From positions 1 to 64,000 of the forward strand of contig NZ_VOLC01000019.1 in NCBI RefSeq assembly GCF_009797935.1: DNA of 64,000 nt. The letters are read 5' to 3'. The position numbers and the translations under genes are program-made. The notes below the pieces were generated by a model, which was not told where the DNA came from, ran no database searches, and was given only the letters and a program-made list of their open reading frames with translations. The DNA is from Lunatibacter salilacus. GTDB taxonomy: Bacteria; Bacteroidota; Bacteroidia; Cytophagales; Cyclobacteriaceae. The number at the start of each line of letters is the position of its first letter. Position 1 is the stretch's first letter. Shown piece after piece: positions 9,177 through 18,918 of the stretch.

Positions 9177-11069
9177 TTAAAAGTTCTGGCAAACGGCTCT
9201 GTCGCCATTTGCCTTTGGCAATGTAAAGTAAAACACGCTTCCTTTATCCACTATAGATTCTAGCCATATAGAGCCTCCGAGATGCTCGATAATTTTTTTG
9301 GTGGTCGCAAGCCCAATTCCGGTTCCCGGAAATTCACTTTTGCTATGAAGTCGTTGGAAAATAGCGAATACTTTTTCGAAATCCCGCTCATTAATTCCAA
9401 TACCGTTGTCCGAAACGGAAAAAATCCAATGATCAATTTCCTCATTTGCCACGATTTTAATTTGGGGAACAACCCCTTTTTCGGTATATTTCAACCCGTT
9501 GCTAATCAAATTTTGGAATATCTGATGTAATGGTGTTTTATTTGAGCGTATGACGGGGAGTGTGTTGTATTGTACAATCGCTTTCTTGTCTTCTATTTGA
9601 TTTTTCAGCAGTACTTTGATCTCTTCCACCGCTTCGCCCAGATCCACGTCAACCAATTCTTCATCTGTTTTGCCTACTCTCGAATACTCCAGCATATCGA
9701 GAATAACCTGTCGCATCCGCTTTGCACCGTCTACAGCATAAAAAATATACTCTTTGGCCTTATTGTCCAGTACATCGCTGTATTTAAATTCCAATTGACT
9801 CATGAATCCGGTGACCATACGCAGTGGCTCCTGTAAATCGTGTGAAACAGCGTACGCAAACTGCTCAAGTTCAGCATTTGACAATGCCAACTCCCTTGCC
9901 TTTTGTTTTAACTCCAACTCGGCCACTTTTACAGCGGTAATATCGTAGGCAACCCCGTATATTCCTTCGGGAATATTGCCGGTTTCGTCAAACTCATACT
10001 TTGTTTTGGAGGCGATATGTTTGACCGTTCCATCCCGTAGCTTAATACGGTGATTCAGCTCCCGAGTAATATAGGTCTTTTGTGAGATCTCAATCTCAGC
10101 CAATACATACTCCAGATCATCCGGGTGAATAAACCCTAACCATTCTTCATATGTGTGGAAAATGTCATCGATAGGCAATCCGTATATACGACAGGTTTCC
10201 TCAGACCATAATGCTTTGCCAGTTGCAAAGTCCAACTCCCAGTGGCCAAGCTTAGCAAGTGCCTGTGATTCCTTTAGGCGGGCTTCATTTCTGATACGTT
10301 CTTGCTCAGCTTTCTTGATTGGCGAAATGTTTTTTGAATGACATGCTGCTCCAATTACAACGTTCTTCTCCCAAATTGGATAATATATGATTTCAGACCA
10401 AATTTCTGCGGGAGGACCTGTGTACTCCACCTCTGTGATCACTTCCCCTTTAAAAACCCTTTCATATGTTTTTTTATACTTTTCGTGATGATCCCCAGGA
10501 AAACCCTCAATAAATATGGAATCGCCTATACTTACGGCACGACTGGTAATCAAGCTAATTATATCTACAAACGCATTATTGGCGGCTATTAACTTAAAAT
10601 TACAGTCGATACTCCACATAAAATCACGGGTATTGTTGATCAGTGCTTCAAGGTTGTTTTTCTCAATGAGATTTTGATTTGCTTTAGCCACACGTTCGGT
10701 TACATCTCTAAGATTGATGACGACGCCATATACCGCCGGATCATGCAGCATGTTTTTAATTGATGACTCTATTAAGCGCCAAGATCCATTTTTATGCTTC
10801 ATTCGGAAGGTTTGTGGCGGTAAAACCTTGTTAATTGTGTTTACCATCTCTTCCCAGACTCCGGATAATCTGTCCCGGTCATTCGGGTGTGTCAGCGAGA
10901 ATATATCCAACTTCCTCGCTTCCGCATTGGTATACCCCAATACAGCTTCGATAGATATTGTGACATATGAAAAAATCCCCTCTTGCGATATAACGGCAAC
11001 TGCGTCTGTGCTGAGCTCCAAGATTGCTTGAAACCACTTTTCGTTCTCTATTGCTACCTGCTTATTCAT
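9177..11069 (-). CDS. Cytoplasmic multi-PAS sensor histidine kinase
   Basis: The frame opens at 11234, but ATG at 11069 (MNKQVAIENEKWFQAILELS) starts directly before the first PAS domain and is preferred, giving about 630 residues. Order: PAS/PAC 1 at about 10-130 (STDAVAVISQEG, FRMKHKNGSWRLIES), PAS 2 at about 140-260, PAS 3 at about 270-390 (ALWSEETCRIYGLP, PEGIYGVAYDIT), a short coiled coil, HisKA with phospho-acceptor H410 in AVSHDLQEPLRMV, and HATPase with N box NLISNGLKY, DNGIGI and GTGIGLATTKKIIEHLGG. There is no transmembrane segment, so it senses a cytoplasmic signal; no haem or chromophore site is evident. No response regulator is adjacent, so it is an orphan kinase here. Confidence 0.93.
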   Translation of the reverse strand: MNKQVAIENEKWFQAILELSTDAVAVISQEGIFSYVTISIEAVLGYTNAEARKLDIFSLTHPNDRDRLSGVWEEMVNTINKVLPPQTFRMKHKNGSWRLIESSIKNMLHDPAVYGVVINLRDVTERVAKANQNLIEKNNLEALINNTRDFMWSIDCNFKLIAANNAFVDIISLITSRAVSIGDSIFIEGFPGDHHEKYKKTYERVFKGEVITEVEYTGPPAEIWSEIIYYPIWEKNVVIGAACHSKNISPIKKAEQERIRNEARLKESQALAKLGHWELDFATGKALWSEETCRIYGLPIDDIFHTYEEWLGFIHPDDLEYVLAEIEISQKTYITRELNHRIKLRDGTVKHIASKTKYEFDETGNIPEGIYGVAYDITAVKVAELELKQKARELALSNAELEQFAYAVSHDLQEPLRMVTGFMSQLEFKYSDVLDNKAKEYIFYAVDGAKRMRQVILDMLEYSRVGKTDEELVDVDLGEAVEEIKVLLKNQIEDKKAIVQYNTLPVIRSNKTPLHQIFQNLISNGLKYTEKGVVPQIKIVANEEIDHWIFSVSDNGIGINERDFEKVFAIFQRLHSKSEFPGTGIGLATTKKIIEHLGGSIWLESIVDKGSVFYFTLPKANGDRAVCQNF

Positions 11070-11234
11070 GTGAGTTATACTTGATTTAAAAATCGGAAGG
11101 TTCTTATGCCCCCTAATCTGCCAATTTAACGTGGCAGGATGCTGGAAATAATATTTAACCTTCAATAGGCTCTGTAGGAGTGAGGGTAAAACCAGAATCA
11201 ACTTCAGCCAGCAATAAAATAAATGCGCTTCCAA

Positions 11235-11884
11235 ACGACAAATCGGTTGAGGCTTTTTTTGTTGATGTAAGAAAAAACTTTAAAGATTAGTTTTTTGTTG
11301 AGGAAAACCCTCCTTTGGCAATATTTCTCTTTAATTTATGTTTAAAATGATAACATTCCTGTTTGTACTATGTTCCCAATCCCCCAACACTTCAATCACC
11401 GGATTGATAGGTATTTCCAATTAATGAATAAACATTTTTTGGATTTCAATTATTAACCTACCTTCAACCCAATTGATTTTCTTCTAAATCCCCTTGTTCT
11501 ATTAACAACATCCGTAACGTTATCCCTTATACTTTTCTTAAAGTTGCTAAAGACTCTTCCCCTACTATACAAACCTACTATCAAAAATTGGCAGTATTCC
11601 TCTTTGATATTCCTTATCTATTTGATTCAAAAGGAATTATGGAATAACTAAATACAAAAGTCAGTTTATATCTTATTGCATACTGATATGCAAATATGTC
11701 TCAAATATAATGGTTTGTTACAAAATTCAAATATAATTTACCCAAAAACTAAAAGGAATTAGTAAAATGTTGAAAGGTTTGTTTTATGTTTAAATAATTT
11801 GATGAAAAAATATTAATAATTTAAGATTAAGTTTTCGACAATTTTCACATCGGTAAATTCTGTTTTCATTTTGACTTAAAAATT
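11235..11884. other. AT-rich intergenic region, no gene seen
   Basis: About 650 bp, strongly AT-rich, upstream of the histidine kinase and downstream of the phosphosugar mutase terminator. It holds no frame of useful length, no recognisable RNA gene and no clear repeat. The kinase promoter is presumably in its left part. Confidence 0.4.
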
Positions 11885-11930
11885 AAAATAAAATGCCCCG
11901 GACTTTAAGTATACTCAAACCCGGGGCAAT
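11885..11930 (-). terminator. Terminator of the phosphosugar mutase gene
   Basis: Arms TGCCCCGG (11894-11901) and CCGGGGCA (11921-11928) enclose a 19-nt loop. Read on the minus strand the stem is followed by ATTTTATTTT, which fits a rho-independent terminator 29 bp after the stop of the mutase gene. Confidence 0.85.
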
Positions 11931-11956
11931 TTTGGTCATATTGAAAAAGTTTTATT

Positions 11957-13684
11957 CTATTCAAAAAACCTTTTTAATGCCGCAATTTTGTTATCGAGCG
12001 ACATCTCCACAGCCCTGTACGCCTCCCTGTTGGGAAGTTTTTCATTTACGGAAATATAATACTTGATTTTTGGTTCTGTTCCCGAGGGCCTTGCCGAAAT
12101 TTTGCTTCCGTCTTCCAAATAAAACTGAATTACATTGGACTTGTCAAGTTCTAGAGCCTCTTCAGAGCCGTCTATCATATTATAGACTTTGCTTTCCTGC
12201 ACATCAACAATTTTAATGACCTTTATACCATTTATTGCCTCAGGTTTGTTAGCACGAAATCCGTGCATTAGTAGCTGTATTTGCTCAGCACCGTCTTTAC
12301 CTTTTTTGGTAATGGAGATCAACGACTCTTTGTAGAATCCATACTGTAGGTAAATTTCAGCCAGTACATCAATAATATTTAGGCCTTTGGTTTTGTAATA
12401 GGCTACAATTTCAGCAACAATCGCGCATGCGGATACGCCATCTTTATCCCTGACAAAATCACCTACGAGAAATCCATAACTTTCCTCGCCTCCGGCAATG
12501 AATTGGGCTTTTCCTTCTTGTGCAAGAATGACTTCAGCGATATATTTGAATCCGGTAAGAGTAGAAAAGGTTTTAACCCCAAAGCCTTTGCTTATCTCCG
12601 TGATCAAATCTGTTGTGACGATGGTGTTTACGGTAAATTGATCACCTGTCAACCGCCCATGTTCCCTCATTTTACTCAGCAAGTAATAAACGATTAGAGC
12701 ACCAGTCTGATTTCCGTTGAGCAGTTCATATTCCCGGTTTTCGTTGGGAATGACAGCGGCATATCGATCACCGTCCGGATCACAGGCCAAGACCAGTTCT
12801 GCATTTATCTCCTTGGCCAGTTTTACTGACATTTCCAATGCCTCCGCCTCTTCTGGATTAGGGTATATCACAGTGGGGAAATTCCCGTCCGGTTCGATTT
12901 GCTCCTTCACGACGTGAATGTTCTCAAAACCAAAAATCCGCAACGCTGCCGGCACCATCTTGCCAGAGGCCCCATGTATGGGTGAGAAGACAATCGTCAT
13001 GTCTTTCTGAACAAATATTGATTCCGGAGACATGGATAGTTTTTTGACTTCATTTAAGTAAATCAAATCAAAATCCTCCTCAATAAACTCGATCAAATTA
13101 TCGTTTTTGCTCCAATTTACATCATCTATGGATTTGATTTTTAACACTTCGGCAATGATGTTTTTATCGTGTGGAGGAACAACCTGCCCCCCGTCTTCCC
13201 AATACACTTTATATCCGTTGTACTCTTTGGGATTGTGGGAGGCCGTCACCATTACCCCGCTTTGGCATCCATAGTGTCTGATGGCAAAAGACAACATAGG
13301 AGTAGGGCGCATTTCACGGAAATACTTGACATGTATTCCATTTGCGGTTAATACATTGGCTGTGGTTTCGGCGAATAGCGTATTGTTGATTCGGCTATCA
13401 TGGGTAATAGCCAGTTGGATTTTCTGGCCCGGAAAGGATTGAAGCAGGTAGTTAGCCAAGCCTTGGGTTGCCATTCCGACGGTATATACATTCATTCTGT
13501 TGGAGCCCACACCCATTAATCCACGCAGTCCCCCCGTTCCAAATTCAAGATCCCTATAAAAGGAATCAATAAGTTCGGTTGGGTCTTCAGATGCCAAAAG
13601 GGCCTCTATTTCCGTTTTGGTTGAAAGATCGATGTTACTGGTCAGCCAGGAGTTGGCTTTGGTGATAATTGAAGCGTCTGTCAT
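11957..13684 (-). CDS. Phosphoglucomutase/phosphomannomutase family enzyme
   Basis: A 575-residue alpha-D-phosphohexomutase that moves phosphate between C1 and C6 of a hexose, feeding central carbon or cell-wall sugar pools. All four signature loops are present: the phospho-serine loop VMVTASHNP (S149), the metal loop DPDGDR, the sugar loop GGEESYGF and the phosphate-binding RPSGTEPKIKYY near the C-terminus. The length fits the roughly 570-residue phosphoglucomutase-2/phosphopentomutase-like branch rather than the 450-residue ManB branch, so sugar preference is open. Single gene with its own terminator. Confidence 0.95.
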   Translation of the reverse strand: MTDASIITKANSWLTSNIDLSTKTEIEALLASEDPTELIDSFYRDLEFGTGGLRGLMGVGSNRMNVYTVGMATQGLANYLLQSFPGQKIQLAITHDSRINNTLFAETTANVLTANGIHVKYFREMRPTPMLSFAIRHYGCQSGVMVTASHNPKEYNGYKVYWEDGGQVVPPHDKNIIAEVLKIKSIDDVNWSKNDNLIEFIEEDFDLIYLNEVKKLSMSPESIFVQKDMTIVFSPIHGASGKMVPAALRIFGFENIHVVKEQIEPDGNFPTVIYPNPEEAEALEMSVKLAKEINAELVLACDPDGDRYAAVIPNENREYELLNGNQTGALIVYYLLSKMREHGRLTGDQFTVNTIVTTDLITEISKGFGVKTFSTLTGFKYIAEVILAQEGKAQFIAGGEESYGFLVGDFVRDKDGVSACAIVAEIVAYYKTKGLNIIDVLAEIYLQYGFYKESLISITKKGKDGAEQIQLLMHGFRANKPEAINGIKVIKIVDVQESKVYNMIDGSEEALELDKSNVIQFYLEDGSKISARPSGTEPKIKYYISVNEKLPNREAYRAVEMSLDNKIAALKRFFE

Positions 13685-14162
13685 TGTTTATAAAAAGTTT
13701 GTTTAAAATGCTTAGGATATCTATGCTGAAAATTAGGGAATTATTACGTTTTCCCCATATCTGAAAGTAAAAATATCATTTTTTTTCCCAAAGAACTTAG
13801 CAAAATCAGGATTAAATCAATCCCTTAAAACCGCAAACCATCCAGGTTTTACGAATAATCAACTAACTGTTCAAGTTGAACGGGTGAAACCCTGAAGGTT
13901 TTTTCTCATAAAGATCACCATGTTTCAGGAAAGTACGTCGGATTTTAGGTAATTTTAAAGGTTTTAATTGACAGCTAAATCCATCTCTCTATCGGTTATT
14001 AAGATGTATATACAAATTGGTTATTTTTGGCTCCATCTCTCAGGATATCATAAATCAAACCCGCTCCCGCATAAGCTGTAGGTGTAAAATTTAAAGGTGG
14101 TTTTTGGAATCTCTTCCTATATCCCGTAACTTCATGTTTTAATTTAACAGCTTTCACCAATT
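13685..14162. other. Intergenic region, no gene seen
   Basis: About 480 bp between divergent genes. No credible frame. A weak five-base-pair hairpin (AAACC/GGTTT, near 13889-13912) followed by T residues is the only structure noticed and is not called as a terminator because no gene precedes it. Confidence 0.4.
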
Positions 14163-14585
14163 ATGGATTTAAATCAATTAGATAAAGACTTGACAGTCAT
14201 CATAGAACTGCGGATAAGACTGACAAAATATTCGTATGCCGACCATGAATATGATGAAATCGAAGAGGAGCTCCATGATTTGGAAGACGATTTCAACGAT
14301 AATTACGGGGAAGATTTGGAAAGGGAATTGGAAAAAATCTATGCCAAGTTGAACTCCGATAACGAAGTGCTTTTGCCCTCCGCCTACTTGGCCAATCAAT
14401 ATGTGCCTCTGATGCCTGATGCGAGAGGTATAGTTTCGTATGAAGTGAAAGGCAAACAGGGCGTACCCATAGAGTCGGAGCAATTTGACGGTCAAGATGT
14501 TCGATTGGTGCTAATTTCCAATCCTGCTAGAATTGTCATGCAGATCAATGGGCTTTCACTTAAAGACGTATGGAGGTCACGGTAA
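14163..14585 (+). CDS. Small acidic protein of unknown function
   Basis: Not assigned to a known family. The 140-residue protein has a helical, very acidic N-terminal half (YDEIEEELHDLEDDFNDNYGEDLERELEKIYAKL), probably a coiled coil or helical hairpin, and a beta-like C-terminal half (GIVSYEVKG, DVRLVLISNPARIVMQING). There is no signal peptide or membrane helix, so it should be cytoplasmic. It starts with ATG and precedes the glycoside-hydrolase-like gene by 43 bp on the same strand, so co-transcription is likely, though a cytoplasmic acidic protein has no evident link to a lipoprotein hydrolase. Confidence 0.75.
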   Translation: MDLNQLDKDLTVIIELRIRLTKYSYADHEYDEIEEELHDLEDDFNDNYGEDLERELEKIYAKLNSDNEVLLPSAYLANQYVPLMPDARGIVSYEVKGKQGVPIESEQFDGQDVRLVLISNPARIVMQINGLSLKDVWRSR

Positions 14586-14628
14586 TTGCCGTTGATTTTT
14601 TTGATCCTTCGTGAGACTTGGTAAGCAT

Positions 14629-16230
14629 ATGAGTAAAAGGTTTTTATTTTTTGGTAGGGTCATCGTTTTGGGAATCATCCTGTATGCTTGTAGCCGACCG
14701 CCAGCCAACATAAGTATGGAGTCGGAAATGGATGGAGTATCTTTAACCCAACAATCGACCTCAACTTCCACATCTATTCCTGCTAACGCTGGTCAAAGAA
14801 TATCCACGGACATGAAACAGCGTACTCAAATAGGCGTGTTTTTTATGCCCTCGTGGAACACCTCTTCCGATCCCGGAGTGGATGTGGACAGTTTTTGGTC
14901 CTGCCTACAAGGAAGGGGAGACTGTGCATTTTTGAAAGATCCCTCAAGCTGGGGAAATAATGGCAGGATTTTCAACCGGCAATATCCCTATGAAGGACCT
15001 TTTTTGGACAAAAAGCCCCATGTCAGCCTTAAAGGATTTTATAAAAGAGATGACCCTGAGGTGGCGAGGAAACAAATCCAGTATATGAAAGACTACGGGA
15101 TTGATTTTTTTGTATATAAATGGTTTTTTGGAAGGCATTACTACTATCACCTGGATTATGCTCCCCAATCATCCATATTTTATCCAAAAGGCTGGCCCGT
15201 GGATTCGCAGCGGTCGGGGAGGGTGAAAGTGCCCGGAGTCGAACAGTGGGAATCACAATTGAAAGTACTATTGGAGGAGAATGCTAAACTTCCGGCTACG
15301 AAGCGGATAAAATTTGCCCTTAGTTGGACAGATGATAGCGACCATAGATGGAACGATTGGCTGAAATTAGGGTCTCCAGGGACTCTTTCCAGTAAAGCAA
15401 ATTATCCCGGGGAAAAGCCCGATAAGGAAGCCTATCTACAGGTGCACGATAAAATTACCCTCCTTTGGATTCAAAAATACTTTCTGCGGGATGATTATCT
15501 GAAGGATGAGACAGGAAGGCCGATTATGTATATGTACTTTCCTCACGATACGGAAGCTAGGGCGTCGTTTTACGGAGTAACCCTAAAAGAACTGCTAGAA
15601 CGGTCTACTGGATTGGCGAAGAAATCGGGGTTGCCGGGAATCAAATTTGTAGCCGTCACTTCAGGGGTGATGCGGCAGGAGCAAAGGGCGTACGGAATGC
15701 CTACTACCTGGAAAGCGAAAGATCCCAATCGCCCCTGGCTGGGTGGGGAGTATGGTGGGCAAATGTTGATGCAAGAATATGTGCCCCGATTGAAAGGAAT
15801 GGGCTTTGAGGGGATGACTGGATATGTGTATCATATCTATATGAACCGGGACAATAAAAGTTATGACGACATGCGTCAGACCTACCGGGGCCACTGGGAT
15901 AGGTGGAGTACATTTTTTCGCCCTGATACGGAATTTGAATACCAGGTACCTGTGGCCATGGGCTGGGACCGTAGACCGGCAGGGGGAACCTGGCCTCAAC
16001 CCAGCGGATTTCCCAGTGAGCCTGCCAAGGACAAGGTAATTAGCACCAAAGCAACCTTTAGGGCGAAATTGGCTGAGGCTAAAGAGGTGTCCGAGTCAAA
16101 CCGTCCCAGCAACGGAAACACAATTATGATCTGCTGCTGGAATGAATACCTCGAAGGAAACCACATCGAACCCACCGAAGGCCATGGGTTCGGATATTTG
16201 GAGGCTATTAAGGAAGTAGTGGGAAAATAA
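14629..16230 (+). CDS. GH99/WbsX-like glycosidase lipoprotein
   Basis: The frame can open at GTG 14611, but ATG 14629 gives a proper lipoprotein signal with the acylated cysteine at C21 (IILYAC), so 14629 is chosen; 533 residues. The body resembles the glycosyl hydrolase 99-like (WbsX/DUF5010-type) group: GVFFMPSWNT near the mature N-terminus, QIQYMKDYGIDFFVYKWFFG in the middle, a Trp-rich KFALSWTDDSDHRW segment, and ICCWNEYLEGNHIEPTEGHG near the end, typical of the C-terminal NEW.EG.Y.EP pattern. Related enzymes act on mannose-type or other glycans, but catalytic residues cannot be fixed from the sequence alone. It is probably anchored in the outer membrane. No SusCD pair is adjacent. Confidence 0.8.
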   Translation: MSKRFLFFGRVIVLGIILYACSRPPANISMESEMDGVSLTQQSTSTSTSIPANAGQRISTDMKQRTQIGVFFMPSWNTSSDPGVDVDSFWSCLQGRGDCAFLKDPSSWGNNGRIFNRQYPYEGPFLDKKPHVSLKGFYKRDDPEVARKQIQYMKDYGIDFFVYKWFFGRHYYYHLDYAPQSSIFYPKGWPVDSQRSGRVKVPGVEQWESQLKVLLEENAKLPATKRIKFALSWTDDSDHRWNDWLKLGSPGTLSSKANYPGEKPDKEAYLQVHDKITLLWIQKYFLRDDYLKDETGRPIMYMYFPHDTEARASFYGVTLKELLERSTGLAKKSGLPGIKFVAVTSGVMRQEQRAYGMPTTWKAKDPNRPWLGGEYGGQMLMQEYVPRLKGMGFEGMTGYVYHIYMNRDNKSYDDMRQTYRGHWDRWSTFFRPDTEFEYQVPVAMGWDRRPAGGTWPQPSGFPSEPAKDKVISTKATFRAKLAEAKEVSESNRPSNGNTIMICCWNEYLEGNHIEPTEGHGFGYLEAIKEVVGK

Positions 16231-16774
16231 TCAATTGCGGCCAAAAGTTATGATTACCAATATAAATCATCGTTCGTCATATCCAGTTATCGCTCCGCAA
16301 ATGCCCCACCCCTTCCCTCACCCTAAAGGGGAGGGCGATCGGTTCCGTCTTTTGAGATGCTTTTTTACTCTAAATTAATATCTGTTCTCAAAAATATTTC
16401 AGCAAAGGCTAGTCCCTGACATTCTCGGAATTTAAACGCTGATTTCCACCTTCGTAATAACCACAAATCCAACATCCCAAAACCGTTTTGTTCTGTGGAT
16501 CTCCATTACGTTCCGTTATCGGCCGTAAATATTATTTCAACTATATTTCGGCCGCTAGGCCATACCCTGAACCGCTACGATAATCAGGGTCTTCGCTTCG
16601 CTCCGATTTCAATTGTATTTCGATTCCCTATATCAAATAAATATCCAATACTAATTAACATCCAATATCAATCAATAGCCAGTATCAACAAGTATCCAAT
16701 ATTTCAGCAGAAGGCTTTATTTCTACCATATTTCCACCATATTTCCATCCCCAATATCCACAAATATCAAAAAA
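16231..16774. repeat. Intergenic region with low-complexity AATATCC-type repeats
   Basis: Two parts. At about 16299-16336 a C-rich arm and a GGGGAGGG arm form a hairpin (CCCTCACCC, loop TAAA, GGGGAGGG), perhaps a decayed terminator or dispersed element. From about 16630 to 16770 the plus strand is a degenerate array of short units like AATATCCA and AATATC (for example 16638-16644, 16659-16665, 16695-16701, 16734-16740). A 95-codon frame through it (16495-16782) is just repeat translation and overlaps trpS, so it is not called. Nothing else is recognised. Confidence 0.6.
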
Positions 16775-17749
16775 TCATCTAAACCCCAACTTCCTCCTTA
16801 CCCTACCAAGCACCTTAAAGGCAACATCTCTTGCCTTCGCTTCTCCTTCCTCAAGTATCTGGTTAAGTTCTGCTGGATTGCTCATATAATGATCATAAAG
16901 CCTACGCTCTTTAGCATACTTTTCCAGAATCAATTGAAGTAATTCTTTTTTGGCATGTCCGTAGCCGAAATTTCCCGCCAGGTATTTTTTTCGTAAATCA
17001 GCCGTTTGATCTTTTTCGGCAATTAGGCTGAATAGTTTGAATACCGTACAGGTATCGGGGTCCTTAGGGTCTTCCAGCGCAGTGCTGTCGGTTATGATGC
17101 CGTTCACATTTTTCTTAAGTTCCTTTTCTGGCAAAAATATATCGATGTAATTGCTGTAGGATTTACTCATTTTTTTTCCGTCAGTACCGGGAATGATCAT
17201 GACCTCCTCACTGATACGGGGTTCTGGGAGAAGTAGCATTTCTTCCTCAAACCGGTTGTTAAACGCACTGGCGATGTCTCTGGTGATTTCCAGATGCTGA
17301 AGCTGGTCTTTGCCAACGGGCACAATATGGGCATCGTACATCAATATGTCTGATGCCATCAATACCGGATAGATAAACAAACCTGCGTTTACATCTGCCA
17401 GCCTATCGGCTTTATCCTTGAAGCTATGCGCGTTGGCAAGCATGGGAAAAGGGGTGAAGCAGCTCAAATACCACGTAAGCTCTGTGACTTCGGGGATGCG
17501 GGATTGCCTGTAAAAAACGGTTCGCTCCACATTCAGCCCAAATGCCAGCCATGCCGCAGCTACCGCACGGACATTCTCTTCCCGTTGCGGCCCCTCTTTG
17601 ACGGTGGTCAGGGAATGGAGGTCGGCTATGAAAATAAATGATTCGTTGGCATCTTCCTTAGCCAAATTGATGGCAGGGAGGATAGCTCCCAATATATTTC
17701 CCAAATGAGGTTTTCCCGAACTTTGAATTCCAGTAAGTACACGTGCCAT
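16775..17749 (-). CDS. trpS: Tryptophanyl-tRNA synthetase
   Basis: A 324-residue class I aminoacyl-tRNA synthetase that charges tRNA-Trp with tryptophan in the cytoplasm. The HIGH-type motif appears as PHLGN (residues 14-18, after GIQSSGK), and the second ATP motif as GKKMSKSYSN. The length matches bacterial TrpRS (about 330). It is a single gene, divergent from the DUF1573 gene. The stop codon region lies at the edge of the low-complexity repeats. No T-box or leader peptide was seen. Confidence 0.97.
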   Translation of the reverse strand: MARVLTGIQSSGKPHLGNILGAILPAINLAKEDANESFIFIADLHSLTTVKEGPQREENVRAVAAAWLAFGLNVERTVFYRQSRIPEVTELTWYLSCFTPFPMLANAHSFKDKADRLADVNAGLFIYPVLMASDILMYDAHIVPVGKDQLQHLEITRDIASAFNNRFEEEMLLLPEPRISEEVMIIPGTDGKKMSKSYSNYIDIFLPEKELKKNVNGIITDSTALEDPKDPDTCTVFKLFSLIAEKDQTADLRKKYLAGNFGYGHAKKELLQLILEKYAKERRLYDHYMSNPAELNQILEEGEAKARDVAFKVLGRVRRKLGFR

Positions 17750-17820
17750 TGGTAAGTTTTTTGACGCAAATTAAATAATTAAACACATTATTCGTCGTGA
17801 TTTTAACGTTATTTGTACCT

Positions 17821-18918
17821 ATGAAGCTTTCACCTATCTTTTCCTACCTGTTTATATTGACGCTGTTTTCGTGTTTTCCTGCTAACAGTCAGGATGTTGA
17901 ATCCCCCTTGCTTGCGTGGGAAAAAAGGGTAATTAACTTGGGATCGGTCTTAGAGGAGAATGGGCATGTACAAGCTGCTTTTAATTTCACGAATCGGACT
18001 AATCAACGGTTGGTAGTTGAAGAGATTATTACGGAATGCGGGTGTACCACAGCGGAATATTCCCGGGATACCCTGCTTCAAAATGAGAAGGGAAAGGTTG
18101 TGATTAACTTTGACCCACAGTCTAGGGGAGGGGAGTTTGCCAAGATGATATTGGTAAAGACCAATGTGGAACCCTACATTGATACGCTCATTGTGGAAGG
18201 GTTTAATGTGCCCCTTCCAGCGAGCGCAACAGCTCATTACGCCATTGAAAAGGCCGGACTTGGGTTCAAGCTTGATGTAGTTAACTTGGGGCAGATTTTT
18301 ACCAACGAACCAAAAATAAAGCATGTCGATTTTTTCAATTTCGGAGATTACCCTGTTCAACTCAATCAAATACAGAGGGATTTACCTACCTATATAAAGG
18401 CAAAGCTTATTCCCGCAGTAGTTACTGCGAAAACCAGGGGAGTGCTCGAATTAGTTTATGATGCAAAGGCAAAGGATGATCTGGGTTTCTTCGATGAAAC
18501 TATAAAACTGGCTTTGCTTTCTGACGAAAAAAAGGAGCTGCCCGTTCAGGTATTGGCTACCATTCATGAGTACTTTGAGCCTGTACCCTATGCAGAAAAG
18601 GACAATGTCCCCCGACTTGAAATTAAGGAAATGGAAATTGACCTAAACAAAATTAAAAGCAACTTGGTGATATCCCGCCTAATTACACTGGAAAATAAGG
18701 GTGGCCAACCACTTGATATCCGAAAGATTATCTCCAACTGTGATTGTGTAAGCCTTATTGTCCCTAAAGAAAGAATGGAACCTGGAGAAAAAATGGACCT
18801 TACGGTTACTTTCGATCCGAAGGGTAGAAAAGGAATTGATCATAGGACAGTAACCATATTCAGCAATGATCCGCTATGGCCCACCCGAACGGTTAAGATC
18901 AAAAGCAGGATCAACTAA
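17821..18918 (+). CDS. DUF1573 domain exported protein
   Basis: The frame opens at GTG 17797, but ATG 17821 begins a signal peptide (MKLSPIFSYLFILTLFSCFPANSQ), so that start is used; 365 residues. Two DUF1573 units are visible, each an Ig-like strand fold with a C-x-C motif: ITECGCTTAEYSRD with GKVVINFDP in the N-terminal third, and ISNCDCVSLIVPKE with LTVTFDPKGRKG and TIFSNDP at the C-terminus. Such proteins are common in Bacteroidota and are presumed to be periplasmic or outer-membrane associated; their function is not known. The 3' end overlaps the convergent acyl-CoA dehydrogenase gene by 8 bp. Confidence 0.88.
   Translation: MKLSPIFSYLFILTLFSCFPANSQDVESPLLAWEKRVINLGSVLEENGHVQAAFNFTNRTNQRLVVEEIITECGCTTAEYSRDTLLQNEKGKVVINFDPQSRGGEFAKMILVKTNVEPYIDTLIVEGFNVPLPASATAHYAIEKAGLGFKLDVVNLGQIFTNEPKIKHVDFFNFGDYPVQLNQIQRDLPTYIKAKLIPAVVTAKTRGVLELVYDAKAKDDLGFFDETIKLALLSDEKKELPVQVLATIHEYFEPVPYAEKDNVPRLEIKEMEIDLNKIKSNLVISRLITLENKGGQPLDIRKIISNCDCVSLIVPKERMEPGEKMDLTVTFDPKGRKGIDHRTVTIFSNDPLWPTRTVKIKSRIN

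Noticed and set aside
11070-11234. Longer N-terminus of the PAS histidine kinase
   Set aside because: The extra 55 residues are hydrophobic and basic without family match; ATG 11069 lies directly before the first PAS domain.
13889-13912. AAACC/GGTTT hairpin followed by T residues as a terminator
   Set aside because: The stem has only five pairs and no gene ends upstream on that strand.
16495-16782. 95-codon plus-strand frame before the 3' end of trpS
   Set aside because: It is translated low-complexity repeat, rich in Ile, Pro and Tyr, and overlaps the trpS coding sequence on the other strand.
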